Below, piece by piece: positions 46,645 through 58,935 of a DNA stretch of 64,000 nucleotides. Within the stretch, counting starts at the first letter, position 1. Each line of letters opens with the position of its first letter. Both the position numbers and the translations under genes were made by a program. The notes below the pieces were generated by a model. That model had not been told where the DNA came from. It made no database searches and saw only the letters and a program-made list of their open reading frames with translations. Origin of the DNA: Aplectana chamaeleonis (lineage: Eukaryota; Nematoda; Chromadorea; Rhabditida; Cosmocercidae); assembly GCA_029168955.1 (NCBI GenBank), contig JAPDOI010000116.1:434001-498000 (forward strand), given 5' to 3'.

Positions 46645-47160
46645 GCGTAAAACCACTCAAAAACTGCAAAAAAGCCGTTTCAGGACACTCATGATTTTCC
46701 CCATTAATCTGATGCTGGAAATGATATATAAACATGAATTATAGAAAAAACAGATGAAGTGATTTTTTTATAAAATTGGAAAAAAATGAACTGAAGTTAA
46801 CGTATTACGAAATGGTAGAAAAAGTACAACTAAAAGGAAATAGATGGAAAAACAAATCAATCGTAGACGAGTCTTCCAGAATAGCTAAGCTCAAATTTGT
46901 ACCACGACGAAATCGCTTATAACCATGAATTTTCGCTACGAAATCCTGAAAAACTTCTATCTAAAAGTTCAATTTTGTACAGTGGTATTGATTTAAATCA
47001 TTGACTGATTGGATTCGTCGAACTATATATTTATTCCAAAGCAAATGAGAGGAGAAGTAATCGTTCCAAAAACAAAGTTCCAAAAAACCATTTTCGATCT
47101 AAAACCTCTCGAAAATCCAAACAAAATTAAACTCGGAAAATTACTGAATAATTCTCGTTT
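46645..47160. other. AT-rich spacer, no gene recognised
   Basis: No shared repeat or coding segment noted up to the TATA-containing module at 47155. Confidence 0.4.
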
Positions 47161-47163
47161 TGG

Positions 47164-47215
47164 GGCATTTATATATTGAATCGAGATGTTCCGTTGGCAT
47201 TGTTTTTTCTGCGCG
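47164..47215. repeat. 52-bp segment repeated at the right edge of the window
   Basis: Identical to 63949-64000, where it directly follows block D2 copy 2. It includes the TATATA-module variant GGCATTTATATATTGAATCG. Confidence 0.9.
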
Positions 47216-47957
47216 AATCTGAACACGATTTTAGAGTACTACCAACAAATTTCTGGGACAAAAAAAGTGAGAAAAGAGAAAAATTCAGAAAAAAAGTTTG
47301 TCTCTCGAAGCTGTTGAAAAATCAAAATTGATTAGCAGATTATGGGTTGGAATAAAAAAAATTCCACGAAATCAGTAGGTTAGAAACCATAAAAAAGACA
47401 GAGAACTTGTAAGAAAAGTTTTTTCGGAGTCAAAACCTTCCGGAATCCGAACCAATTTCAACCGGAAAACTATTCATATTTTACCTTTCATTGAAATAAA
47501 ACTGAATCAAGGTTCTCAAGCATTTCGTCCATGGCCTAATCTACTAAATTACCTACACAGAAAATTCTACCACTAAGAAATTGCCTATAATTTTTTATTT
47601 TTCACCTAATTATCGAAAATTTATGTTTGAAATTCCATTTGTTTTGCAGTATCACTGGCTTCAATCACTGACTTAATCAGCTAATATATGAACTTTCGAC
47701 GAAAATATACTCATCTCTTGGTAATAAAGAAGAATTAGCGTTAAAAACAAAAATATATAGCAGCAAAAAAACCTTTTTGGTCGAAAATCATCGAAAGCCT
47801 TGAAGACGAAAGGGACGCCGAATATTCCCCGTTTCAGGTCATCTATATATTCTAAACGCTTGCAAGTAAGTTATTAATTTGGCATTTTCGTAACCTGTGC
47901 TATGCAATGAATTATGAAAATAAAACTAACCTTATAACACCGAAGGGAGAAGTGTCG

Positions 47958-48222
47958 TACTGTGCTTTTCTGGGCAAATTCCGGTCCGCAATTGCGTCTC
48001 GACACGCTTCGCAGCCGCACGCGCTCGAGTCAGTCGGGTTTCCAGCGCCAAAGCCGGCTCGATGTGGCTTTTTTATACAATTTTTCTCAGTTTTCAGTTT
48101 CCAAAATCCACCTAGAGTCAGGAGATTGGCGGCTGCGGCGCTGGAAGCTCTTCTGAGTCGGGAGCGTGCGGCCGCAAAGCGTGTCGATACGCAAATGCGG
48201 ACCGGAATTCGGCCCACAGTAC
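47958..48222. mobile_element. Foldback MITE family L, copy 2
   Basis: Same arms as 35383-35654. It ends about a dozen bases before block D1 copy 2, so D1 copy 1 may also be preceded by this element outside the window. Confidence 0.85.
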
Positions 48223-48501
48223 ATAGCTCGCCAAAAAATAAACAGCTGATCGAGAGGGATTGATTAGTGCCACCGTAGAACATGTTTGTGATCTCTACTT
48301 TGTTTTTCATACACAATCGCCTGTTTCCCTGGCGGTAGACTTTACGACATTATCCCTTCTATCACCTCTCAGTTTTAAAGATTGTCTGCCGTTCTAGAGT
48401 CAAATTTGTTGACCCTGTTATCATGTTTCCTTTACCCACTGCATTAGTTGAACCTGCACTTGCCCCCCAGCATATGTAGATGGTCAGAAAGTACAGTTCA
48501 C

Positions 48502-48982
48502 TTAAAGACACAGTCCAACCTCAGAATTGGTTTCTCGTTTTTCTGCCTATCTTGGAGAAAATTTCACGCTGATCACAATGGTGTCTCCAGAATCGCTCAC
48601 AACTCACTACAAACGGAGTTACGGCTCCTCAAACATTTCGATCTTGAACGGCTAGAAGTTCGCGGACGAGTTGTCTCGAGCCTGTATTTTCTCGTTGTTC
48701 GCAGCCATCGCTCTGCAGCAGGCCACAATATAAAGCCAGACCGAAAACAAATCGAAGAACATAGATTTTGAATAAAATCATTCGCGCGTCTCTTCCCTAT
48801 TGAGGTCGGAAACCTGCCAGTGGGCGTTGTCCATTTTTTCTTTCAAGGAGGCGTGGCCGACTTTTTCTTAGCTTTTTCTCGCTTATTTGAGCGAATTGAG
48901 ATTTCGCGCTTGGCAGGGTTGCTATAGGCGGCGACCGGACCATAATATCAAAAATTACCTCTGAGGTTGGACTGTGCCTTCA
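48502..48982. mobile_element. MITE family A, copy 3
   Basis: Termini as in 269-745; lies in D1 copy 2. Confidence 0.85.
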
Positions 48983-49474
48983 AAGGCAGTGTCCACGATA
49001 AAAATCGTTTTTCTGTTTTTTCGCCTATCTTGAAAACGGTCCCATGCTGATTGTAATGATCTCTCTGAAATCGTACACGACCTTCTGGGAACGGAGTTAT
49101 GGACCCTCGAAAATTGAGCTAGAGAAGCATGGTGGACGAGTATTCCGAAGCTTGTAACTTCCGTCTTTTGCCGCCGATGTGTGGGAGCTGACCTGAGTAA
49201 AGAGAGAAGTTGAGAATGAAGGGAAGAATGGGGCCAATCATCGGAAACCATCGCTCATAGCACGATTTCAAGCATTCATTCGTTCACGTCGGTGGGCGGT
49301 CAATGCGCTTTTGGGGTTTGCCTTGCGCTCAAAGTGGCAACTTTGGGCTATTTTTGGGCTCTTCCTTTCTCGTTTTCATGCGTTCTTTCGACGTTGACGT
49401 TACGTTGTGCCCCTCCACTACCCATTTCTAGGGGAATTTCAAACACTTTTTCATCGTGAACACTGCTTTTAAAG
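48981..49474. mobile_element. TIR element family B, copy 2
   Basis: Termini as in 744-1240; lies in D1 copy 2. Confidence 0.85.
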
Positions 49475-50037
49475 AAGCAGACAATTTAGTACATGTTTTT
49501 CAGAACAAAGTCGGAAAAAAATAAATGTAGCGTTCTTAGGATAGAGAAAATTAAAGAATAGTGCTATTTATCCATTATTTATAGATTATATACAACATTT
49601 CATTGTCAATGTCCGAACATTTTCCATAGATACTATTTCAAACGTAAAGCCTCTCTCTCCTTTATAAGTCCGGGCAGAGCAAGCAGCTAAGCGGTCGGTC
49701 ATGGCAAAAAACAACTGTTATAGGGAGATTTCGACATGATTACTAGGGACCGTTTTTACCGCACCTCGACTATTAGAAAAACCATGTATGCGTAGTTGTA
49801 GGTTTGTAACACTACATACATATGTAAATGATCTGTGCTCGGAGTTATCTCAAAGCCTCCGGGTATTCCAAAAAAAAAAATACAATTTATTGCTTCGAGG
49901 AAAGTTCACTCATTAGGAAAGTTTCTGGGTGTTGAATTTTTTTATCGGATTCGCCTAACGAGTTACAAATGTGGGCCATTTAGGGCGCTGAACACGAATC
50001 TGGGGTCAGTTTGTTGCCAGGCTTAAGATTACTGTAC

Positions 50038-50259
50038 TCAGGCGATTCTGAGCCCCGAGCCGCCTGTCAGTTCGGCTCGTGTTCCCTTTATCTCTGGGCC
50101 ACTGCAGTTGCTGTACGGGCCACAGCTGTTGCTGTCCGGGCTCCTCCAGTTTGCACGGACGGCAACAGAAGTAGCTCGGATAGCAACAGCAGTCGCCCGG
50201 AAAATGGGAAACACGAGCCAAACTGTCAGGCGGCTCGGGGTCGCGAATCGCCTGGGTAG
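50038..50259. mobile_element. Foldback MITE family C, copy 4
   Basis: Duplicate of 1798-2020 within D1 copy 2. Confidence 0.85.
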
Positions 50260-51454
50260 GTGAGGGTAGGCATAATGCTCTTTAGTTGACGTAACCTTTT
50301 TGCTACTTTGAACAAAAAAATGGACCTCAAATTCGTGTTCGGCGCCCCAAATGACACCCACAGAGAAATTATTAGTCAAATCTCAGACTTTGACCGAGCT
50401 ACCATACATCCAGCGTTACATACCGTAGTCCAGGAAAAATCGATAAATGTACCACAGATTTGTGTTATGCAGCCCAAATAACCCCTACAGAAAAAGTTTG
50501 GGGCACTTTCATCTTAGCACTCTCGAAATCGTCAGACCATGCATGGCCAGCAAAATTTTCCCCGTTTGAAACTTTGGACCAAATCAGATGAAATTCTTGC
50601 AAATATTGACAAATGGACCTCATAATTATAATCAGCACCGAAAACAACGCCTAGAAAAATATTTGATCTCAACGCGAGATAATGTTTCAATGCTATAAAA
50701 ATTGCATTTAGTGTAACCCTTTTTTCTACGCAGAGCTATGAAAATGCCCTTTTTTGGAAATCGCCTGTTTGTCTTTCAGGCATTTAGGGGATTTGGAAAG
50801 CGCGCTAGAAACGCTGTGTCCCATAGTTTCAACTATGAAAACATGGTTTTATAAAAGCTCTCGGCAAAGGTAAGGTAAGCCCAAGTAAGTTAAGTGTTCA
50901 ACTCAGCTATTAGAGTATATCAAACGAATAATATCGAATTTCCAATGAACTCTTATAATTTCTCAGAGACGAGATGGTTTCAACTGCCCTTGGTATCAAT
51001 CATTACGTGAGGGGCAAGGTTTCCATAATTGACGAAAAAGTAAAATTCTGTCCAATCACAGAATTGCTATAACCATTTATTCGGTTATTAAAATATTCGA
51101 ATAAAAACTCAATTAATTGTCTTTGGCATGTTAATGAATGGACGAAACCCCACTTTTTCTTATCAAAGATGAGAACCTTTCACTTACCTAATCTGTGATA
51201 ACAAAAGCTGTTGAAACCATTCCGATCATGAAGAAAACTAAATTTATTCGAAAAAATCGATATTATTCGTTTCATATACTCTATCAGCTATGTATGTATG
51301 TATGCATCTTAGGATATCTTGTGATCATATACAAAGTCATAAAAAGGCATCAAATAATCAAAGCCGTCAGAATTTTTTTGTTGAATCTGTTCACAATGAA
51401 ACCTGCAACATTTCTATCCTTCGTAATCATTAGCACTCGCAGCCTATTCAATGC

Positions 51455-52240
51455 TGTGGAAAATATTCATTCCATATATAAGCTTCTCGAAACGGGAAAT
51501 ATTCAGAGTCTTTCAAGCTCCACCTTGCTTGAATTTCGAGAGGTTTTCGGGATAGGGGGCTCTCTACACACTGAGGGAAGAGTTGTACCGTCTTCTGTGG
51601 CTCTAATTCCACTCGGGACCATTTCGCTTGAACTGATTGGCGTGACGTGTGAAACTGCTAAAACGGGACAACTCCTCCCTCGGTTTGTAGAGAGGACCTA
51701 CATATTAGAGTTTGTCAAAGAATATTTGGGAAACGAGTATTCGGCCGAATAAACGAATATTCGAATAGTTCGATTGTTTGGAAGAGTCAATTTTTCTAAT
51801 AATCCGTTTATTCGAATATACGAAAATTTTTATTTGTTTAATATACTCTACTACATATCCTGAGGTTTTCGCTGCAAAAACGGCGTACAAAGTGGATTTT
51901 TGCTTGTTTTAAAAAGAATTTTTTTCGGAACTTTCATCTTTATTTATCGACATCATCACCAATGTGTTAGATGTAGCCCTCATCGATAATCTACATATGG
52001 TGATATTCCTGTCCGAATCCTGTCCTTCCCACCGATTGAAAACGGGGCAGTAGAGTATGTCAAGGAATATTCGGAAAACTAATATTCGGCCGATTAAACG
52101 AATAATCGATAATTCGAATAATTCGATTATTTGGAAAAGTCAGATTTTCGAATAATTAGTTTATTTGACTATTCAGAAAAGTAAATTTTTTGAATAATTG
52201 GTTTATTCGAATATTTGAAATTCTTTATCGGTTTGATGTA
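51455..52240. repeat. Copy of the 43130-43800 block
   Basis: Contains a TATATA module, family N foldback (51560-51695) and one CGAATATTCG unit in the same order as the first copy. The 185-codon plus-strand frame ending here (51195-51752) crosses these repeats and is not a gene. Confidence 0.8.
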
Positions 52241-52305
52241 CTCTACGGGGCAACAATCGCTATGTTGCTGATTATTGACCAGGTATGTGCCGAAAAAGAC
52301 TTCTA

Positions 52306-52345
52306 TTAGGGGGACCGGAAAGTAATGTCGTTTTCTTACGCTAAA
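52306..52345. mobile_element. Mariner-like terminal sequence, orphan end
   Basis: TTAGGGGGACCGGAAAGTAA followed by TGTCGTTTTC resembles mariner-family termini (TTAGG.TG.CCAAAAAGTAATTGCGG-type, from memory of the family). No partner end or transposase frame was found. Confidence 0.3.
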
Positions 52346-52541
52346 CACAAACACATACACTTCGAACGAGTCTTAATTTTTAAAGACAGCAGACCTGCTC
52401 GAGAAAAAATTGTTGAGTTAACCAAGTTACTGGGATCGTGTGGCTCCTAGTAGAGTGCTCACGTCGTTGGAAGCAGGGGTGTTCGAAATATTTCGAGACC
52501 CGAAAAACAAAAAAACGAAACATTTTTTGGTAAAAAAATTG

Positions 52542-53522
52542 TAGAATGCTTTCCTACACTGTGCTGGGTTGCATAAACACAACTCTTTTTTTCAATTTAT
52601 CTTTTTTTTCGGTTTTTTCGGAAAATCAACACAGAAAGAAACCAAAAACTTGTCGAAAAATGGTCGCACTTCAAATGACCTATCTGCACCAAAAAAATTT
52701 GGCCTCAGATCGGGAATCATCAGTTCTCGATTTCGAGTTTTCGAAAGATTTTCGCACATCCACCCGAACTCGTTCAGATTGATCATGCTGCCTTTAATCA
52801 GTGAATCATTTTTGATCATTCCCCATCATTGCCAATAACCGTTCACCATCTAGTGAGTGAATTTTGGATCCCTGATCGATAAAAATTAACTGGTTTTCTG
52901 GCAAAATATCTAGATCTGGCTTTTGGATATCATCCAAATTTGCAAATCTTTTGACTCCTAAAAGTGTTGCTGCGTGAAGTAGAATAACAACATACCAAAG
53001 AAGATTGAGCTCAATCCGAAGCAATTTTTGTACACCCTAAAAACGTGCCATTCGTGTACCTATTTTCTCTACGCAATGCTATAAAAATGCCCATTTTTTT
53101 AACTCTTCTATAAATTTCTGAGACATTCTGAAAATCTAAAGGCGGACTGTTGATACACAGGACTACATATACCTACAACATTCAGAACATGGTTTTCTGA
53201 AACAAAATAATTAAAACAATCCTAGTAAGGAGCATTTGAACCAGAGATGAGCGGAGTTCAGCGCAGTTTTACGCTTTTTGGGGCGCGAAAAAAAAACGAA
53301 AAAATAAAAAATGCGCATTTTTGAAATGTGCATATAGTTTTTCATCACTCAAAAATAAAGAAAAATGAATCAATGGAATAAAATGAATTTTTTTGCTTTC
53401 GCTACACTAAGCACAAAAAATAATTCAATGAAGTTAAATGAATTCAAATAAAGACAATTAAAAAATAAAATAAATTGAATGAATTTCAAAAAAATTATTC
53501 TAGTGTAGCGAAGCATTCTACA
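52542..53522. mobile_element. TIR element family H
   Basis: GTAGAATGCTTTCCTACAC at the left and GTGTAGCGAAGCATTCTAC at the right are inverted. Internal CGAAAA-rich and family R tail-like stretches. Partial relative at 12000-12400. Confidence 0.5.
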
Positions 53523-53926
53523 AATCTTCGACCGAAACTTTTTTCGTTTTTCGGTTTCGAGATTTGTCGCAAATCCCTGCCTCGTAGCTGTAGTGGATCT
53601 GCTGCTGCTGATATTCATCCTCCTTCTGACCGCGTTCACCGCAGGAAAAACCGACCTCTGGCGGGTGTCGCATAAAAGAACCGACTATGTAGCTCCGTGG
53701 CATATGGCGCTCGCACTCTGCGGCGCCCGTCACGCCTGGAGCAGGAGCTCATTGAGGTCATCTCAGGGCAGGGCAAAAACTATTCGGTGAGCTTCACTAG
53801 TTGGACCAACTTGATCATTTTCTTATCTGCTGGGATTGCTTCTGTTAGATTTAGAATTCTGGAAGTTTCACATTTTTTTGCGGATTGTTGACAAACGTTT
53901 TTTGGGGCAAGATTGAGGCTATCAGT

Positions 53927-54125
53927 TACTGTGCTCCTCTGGGCCAAATTCCGGTCCGCAATCTCGTCTCGACACGCTTTGCGGCCGCAGGCGCTCGAGT
54001 CGGTCGAGTTTCCAGCGCCGAAGCCGACTCGATATGGCTTTTTGTACAGTTTTCTCCAAACTCTTCCGACTCCGGATGCGCGCGGCCGCAAAGCGTACCG
54101 GAATTTGGCCCAGAGAAGCACAGTA
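53927..54125. mobile_element. Foldback MITE family L, copy 3 (short)
   Basis: Same arms; the right arm lacks part of the CGTGTCGAGACG segment. Confidence 0.8.
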
Positions 54126-54451
54126 CAAGGGCATGGATTGAGCTCAGGGCTCATCTAAAATCTCCGCGATTGCGGCTCATTTTCGGCATCAATCCTTCCT
54201 GCTAAGTTTTTTCCGCAGTCAGATTTCGAGCTCTAGCAATCTGAAAAGCCTTCTCATCACCACGAAACTCAATTTCCATGACGCGCTTTGTCCAAATGGC
54301 TTCAACTCCACTATGCCTTCTGCACTTTAGTTCCCCGCTCGTGGTGATATGATGCACATAATCGGTGTGTTCCGAGCATGGCACCCTATTGTCTGGGCTC
54401 ACCCAGCATTGTACTATTTTTTGTTGTATGGAATGTGGCCACTCTGTCTAC

Positions 54452-55007
54452 TTAAAGGCAGTGGTCACGATGAAAAACGTTATCGAAAAAACTACAAAAA
54501 TCAGCCTAGATCAAAAACAGCTGAAAAACTATGAAGGTAGCGCGGTGAAAAACGGTCTACAAATAGAGTTTCTAGGGCCCAAAGAAGCTAGTTCGTGCAC
54601 ACGTGCACAGCGATGACGAAACAGATCGCAGTCTCATGCCGAGCAGTCAAAAATCATCGACATTCAGAGGACGAAATAAATGCAAATTTAACGAATAAAA
54701 ACAGTTGAATAATGAAAGCATCACTTCAATCAATGTTTTTGACTAGATGTGTACATAAATTCGAAGGTTCATTGATTGACATTCAATTTCAAGCTAGCTG
54801 ATGTTCTTGATATAAGAGGTCATCGATGCCGATGATGTGGAGAGGGCTCGTCCACCATCAAAAGACAAGAAAGTTCAGGTTTCAAATTCGGCCCAAAACA
54901 TTGGTTTTTTCGCGATTTTTTCTTATAGGTCCTACTACTCGAGACCCAGGAAAGGACTTGGAGAGAAAAAGACGACAAGCATATTTGATCGCGACCACTG
55001 CCTCTAA
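54452..55007. mobile_element. TIR element family B, second subtype
   Basis: AAAGGCAGTGGTCACGAT at the left and ATCGCGACCACTGCCTCT at the right. Immediately followed by another family B member. Confidence 0.7.
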
Positions 55008-55499
55008 AGGCAGTGTTAACGATAAGAATCATTTTTCAGCTTTTCCGCCTATCTTGAATACGGTCCCATGCTGATTCCAATGATGTTTTTAAAATCGTAC
55101 AAGACCGTCTAGGAACGGAGTTATGGTCCCTCAAAAATGGAGCTAGGGAAGCATGGTGGACGAGTTGTCCGAGGCTTGTAACGTCCGTCTTTTGCAGCCG
55201 ATGTATGCGAGCTGACCTGAGTAAAGAGAGAAGTTGAGAATGAAGGGAAGAACGGGGCTATTGATCGGAAACCATCGCTCATCTCACAATCTCGAGCATT
55301 CATTTGTTCACGTCGGTGGGCGTGGAAAGTGCATCTGGGTGTGACGAGCTGACGGTTGTCCAACATTGGGGCCGTAGGGGACCGTTCCGAGCTCATTTTT
55401 CTTAGTTTTTTCAACGTTAAGGTTGCGCTAGGCCCCACAGCTGCCGATTTCCACCCAAAAAATCAGACATGGTTTTTATCGTGGGCAGTGCCTTTAAGC
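55005..55499. mobile_element. TIR element family B, copy 3
   Basis: AAAGGCAGTGTTAACGAT and ATCGTGGGCAGTGCCTTT; interior matches 744-1240. Confidence 0.8.
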
Positions 55500-56900
55500 A
55501 TTCAAATCCGCATCTAATTGAGCTGTGTCTAACAGGGGAGGGACATTTGTAGAAAGTGGTCATTTAGAATGAAATCAACTTTTTTGGGACCATTTTCTGC
55601 CGTAAAATCCGAATTTTCCCTCATTAGCTGCGAAACGGCTTCCTAAATAGAGTTACAGGTTTTTTCTGTTATTTTCCCCTGTTTATTGAGCGTGTTCCTT
55701 ATACCATTTTAGCAGTCCTTAAGGCATATAAGAAAAATGTGTGAGTTCTGACTTGGAATTTCTTTGTGAGGGTTCTTTGGGGTGCTGATCACGAATCTGA
55801 GGTTCATTTAGACAGTTGTACAAAGTTCTTGACATTATTCGTTCAAAGTTTCCCATCGGGAGATATTTTTAGGACAAAAGGCGACTTTAGACGATTTTCG
55901 GAATGGTGCCATGGAACTGGCTCAAAACTTCTTTGAGTGAGGTTCATTGTGGTGCTGAACACAAATTTGACACTCAGTCATCAATTTTTATAAGTTTAAA
56001 GGCAGTGTTTGAGATAAAAAAGTTGCTCGCTTTTTTCGCAGAAACGTAAGCTTTGGCTCCCTCTTAAGGATGGGAGTAAGACGAAAAACGGCCAGGAAGT
56101 GGGTGAAAATCTGGAGGAACGGCCGTTCCATTGGATCGCCACGCCCACGTCACATAACAGTTGTCCACCGTTCGTTTCACCAAAGGAACAGTTGCCGAGT
56201 TTTGATCATTCATAATCGTAAAAGCTTTTGAAATCCCAGATTTTGCAATGATCCATCTCATTTTTCAAGAGTCTCCGGTAAAGGAAACAAAAAACAAAGT
56301 CACTTACCCAAGAATTTCCTAGCCCATAAGTATTTACAACGTTTGGGTTTTGCGAAAAAAAATTGGGGCTCTGGGTTTTGTACCAAAAAGACAAGACAGT
56401 CGTAATTAAACCTTTTAGAGTTGTTCTAAATTGCTATTTCCCTGAAAGTTGGAATTTGGCTTTCATTTGTTGATTTTTTTGATATTAAGGTAGGTTACGC
56501 CAGCTAAACGACACTATATCTACGGTAATCTATATGTAAACCCCAGAATATCGACAAGCAGACGCCGCATTTGAAAGCAGCACCTTGAACAACCCTTAGG
56601 TACATACTAGTTTCGAGCTAAATCCGTGACTCCCAAAAGGTTTCGTGATCTCTGAAAGTTTTGGCCGCGAAATAGCCTACCAGTCTTCGAGCGGCTCCTG
56701 GTGGGCTGTTTCCCGGCTATTTCTCGGCTTCTAACGGAACGGACAAGAAGTAGCCGAGAAATAGCCTAGAAATACCCAAGAAATAACTAGAAGTAAACAA
56801 AAGTAACCAAGACGCAACCGTCTCCGGTCCCATCGAGCCACCATCTGGGGCCGCCAGCCGTTGGGCGGGGCCTCCAGAGGCTGAACGAGGTCCACGTACC
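55500..56900. other. Repeat-derived spacer
   Basis: Holds diverged GGTGCTGAACACGAATC boxes (near 55775, 55950 and, inverted, 56555) and an orphan family B left end at 55994. No gene seen. Confidence 0.45.
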
Positions 56901-56919
56901 TCAAACTTGGGAAAGAGAT

Positions 56920-57550
56920 TTTGCGCGTGGGTGCGCATTTGCGTGCGAGAACGCGCGTTTTCGAATTCTCGCACGCAAGGAGTTTCCCAATTGTTATCGC
57001 AGCCATGTTTGTGTCAGCATGTAACATTTCGAGAACGGTGAGTAACTGCGCGCTGTGGCACGCACTTGCGCGCCACAGTGCACTAGTGCTAGCTGCGTGC
57101 AGAAACACGCAAATGCGTACCCAAAAGTGATATTTCGTGAAAAGTGAGTAATTGCGCGCTGTGGCCCGCAGTTGCGCGATTTCGTGCACAAGAGCAAAGT
57201 TGCGTGCCCAAAAACGCACGTGTATACCCAAAAGTAATATTTTGTCAGAAATGAGTAATTACGTGCTGTGACGCGCAAAAGCGCGCCACGGTGCACCACT
57301 GTAAAGTTGCGGGCTAGAACACGAGAATGTATACCTAAAAGTTACACCTCGGGAACGGTGAGGAATTGAGTGCTGTGGACCGCTGGTGCGCGTTTCTGTG
57401 CACAAGAGCAAACTTGTGTGCCGAAACACGCAAATTTGTATTGTTAAGTAGCATTTTGGCAGAGATGAGTAACTGAGCGAATAAACGCGCAAGTACGTGT
57501 CCGCGTTGCGTTGAAAAAAACGCAAATGTTTGACAAAGAGTGAAATTTCT
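56920..57550. repeat. Minisatellite, about 106-bp units, five or six copies
   Basis: Units start near 57032, 57136, 57244, 57350 and 57459, with a ragged one before. Each contains GTGAGTAATTGCGCGCTGTG or a variant, a CACGCAAATGCGTACCCAAA-like stretch and an AGTGATATTTC-like end. Divergence between units is high. It keeps long overlapping minus-strand frames, which share repeat-encoded peptides. Confidence 0.85.
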
Positions 57551-57789
57551 GTGAAATTCAAGTATTTGCAAGCTTCTGTCCCGAATTTCGCCTTGTTTTG
57601 CGCATTAAAGTAGATTTTCAGGCCCGTCGTTGTCATATGTGCAAATAAGCCTAAGAGAAGAGACGAAAAATGATGAAAAATCCTCTGAGCAGTCCAGAAA
57701 TATCTTTTCCCCGGCTTTGGAGCGCTAAATAAATTTTGCGCGTAAAGTTGGTGTGCAGTGTGTGTGACTGCACAGCACACCGAATTCGA

Positions 57790-57875
57790 CGGCCGGTATG
57801 GTGGCGTCGCCACCAAATATCCGGCCCCATAGGCCGGTTATTTTGTGGCGCCGCCACCACCGTCCTTAAGACGGC
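57790..57875. repeat. GC-rich foldback
   Basis: GCCGGTATGGTGGCGTCGCC pairs imperfectly with GGCGCCGCCACCACC, and ATCCGGCCCCATAGGCCGG lies between. Confidence 0.65.
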
Positions 57876-58619
57876 TTCCCAGGAAAACGACGACCACGGA
57901 GTCGAGGAGGAATCGTTTGGGGATTGAAGAAGGATTTAAACTAGTCACCATAGCCTACATCTAGTGTATGAAAATCTCCGGCCGACATTCAGTTTTAAAG
58001 AATTCAGCAAAAATAACCGTTATAAGGACAGGTACGCTGGGAACGGGGCGGAGAAAACCGACTGGTATGAATAGGCGAGCGCCGCTAAAATTCTGAGAAA
58101 ATTATAAATAAAGTTGTTGTTCATATGTGGACACTCTTGCGGCGAAGCTTCGGTCTTAGAAAATGTTTTCCCGAAATACATTTGTTATAAGTAATTTTAC
58201 TGCAGGATTTACTCGACCGGCCCCCTTCAAACAGCCACAAAATCATGACTAGTGGAGCAAATTCGATGTGTGAGGGCTCAAATGAAAGAGAACAGCGCCG
58301 AAAATCTTTTGAGCCAGAAGCCATGCAGATCGCGCCATGCGTTCGTCTGTAAATTTCAATCGCAGACTCGATTTAAACCTAAAATTCCAAGTGCCTACTC
58401 ATTTTTGGCTAGATTCGGATGACAGAGGTATTTGGTGGTATTTTTACATCAGTTTCGTGATTTCAAAGAATTATAAGACTGAGAGAACGGGTAAAATGGC
58501 TGTGGGTTAGAAAAATGGGAGCGATAAATGAGGGTACGGCTCTAAAATTCTCAAAAAATTATGGATGGTCTTCTAATAGTCGTGGGAATATTATCGCGTC
58601 CTAATTTTGTGCTTGAATG

Positions 58620-58890
58620 CACTTATTTTCTCCTAAAAAATCACAATTTGTCTTTTTTTCATTGTGTGAGTGTCTTCTGTGCATAGCAGTAGCTGAATTC
58701 TGGTCAGATTTGAGCCATTTCGCCCTGAAAACTAACTGAAAGCACTAAACGAGGCTAACAATACCTATTTCCAATCCTTAATTTAGTTTTCCTTTGCTTC
58801 GGTGCGTTTATTAGGATTTGCGCGTCAAATTCCCCGTTTCGGATGTCGACTGCGGACGGTATTTTTCGACGCCTAGTTTACTCGCGGCCA
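58620..58890. repeat. Dispersed repeat, copy 1
   Basis: Matches 60370-60610 through AATTTCGCCCTGAAAAC, TAAACGAG and GGTGCGTTTATTAGGAT with moderate divergence. Followed by a small hairpin, GAGTTGTCCGTTG/CAACGGACAATTC, near 58895-58935. Confidence 0.65.
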
Positions 58891-58935
58891 GGCCGCGAGT
58901 TGTCCGTTGTTATCCAACGGACAATTCGCGGACAG

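Larger units (their letters stand above)
48235..50937. repeat. Duplicated block D1, copy 2
   Basis: Partner of 1-2697, same order of family A (48502-48982), family B (48981-49474), backbone and family C (50038-50259). Differences are mostly single bases and homopolymer length. Confidence 0.95.

Noticed and set aside
51195..51752. Plus-strand frame of 185 codons
   Set aside because: It crosses a family R tail module, a TATATA module and the family N foldback, each of which occurs elsewhere without this frame.
56731..57816. Minus-strand frames of 101-185 codons
   Set aside because: They run through the 106-bp minisatellite and a GC foldback; overlapping frames are open in more than one phase and no domain is visible.
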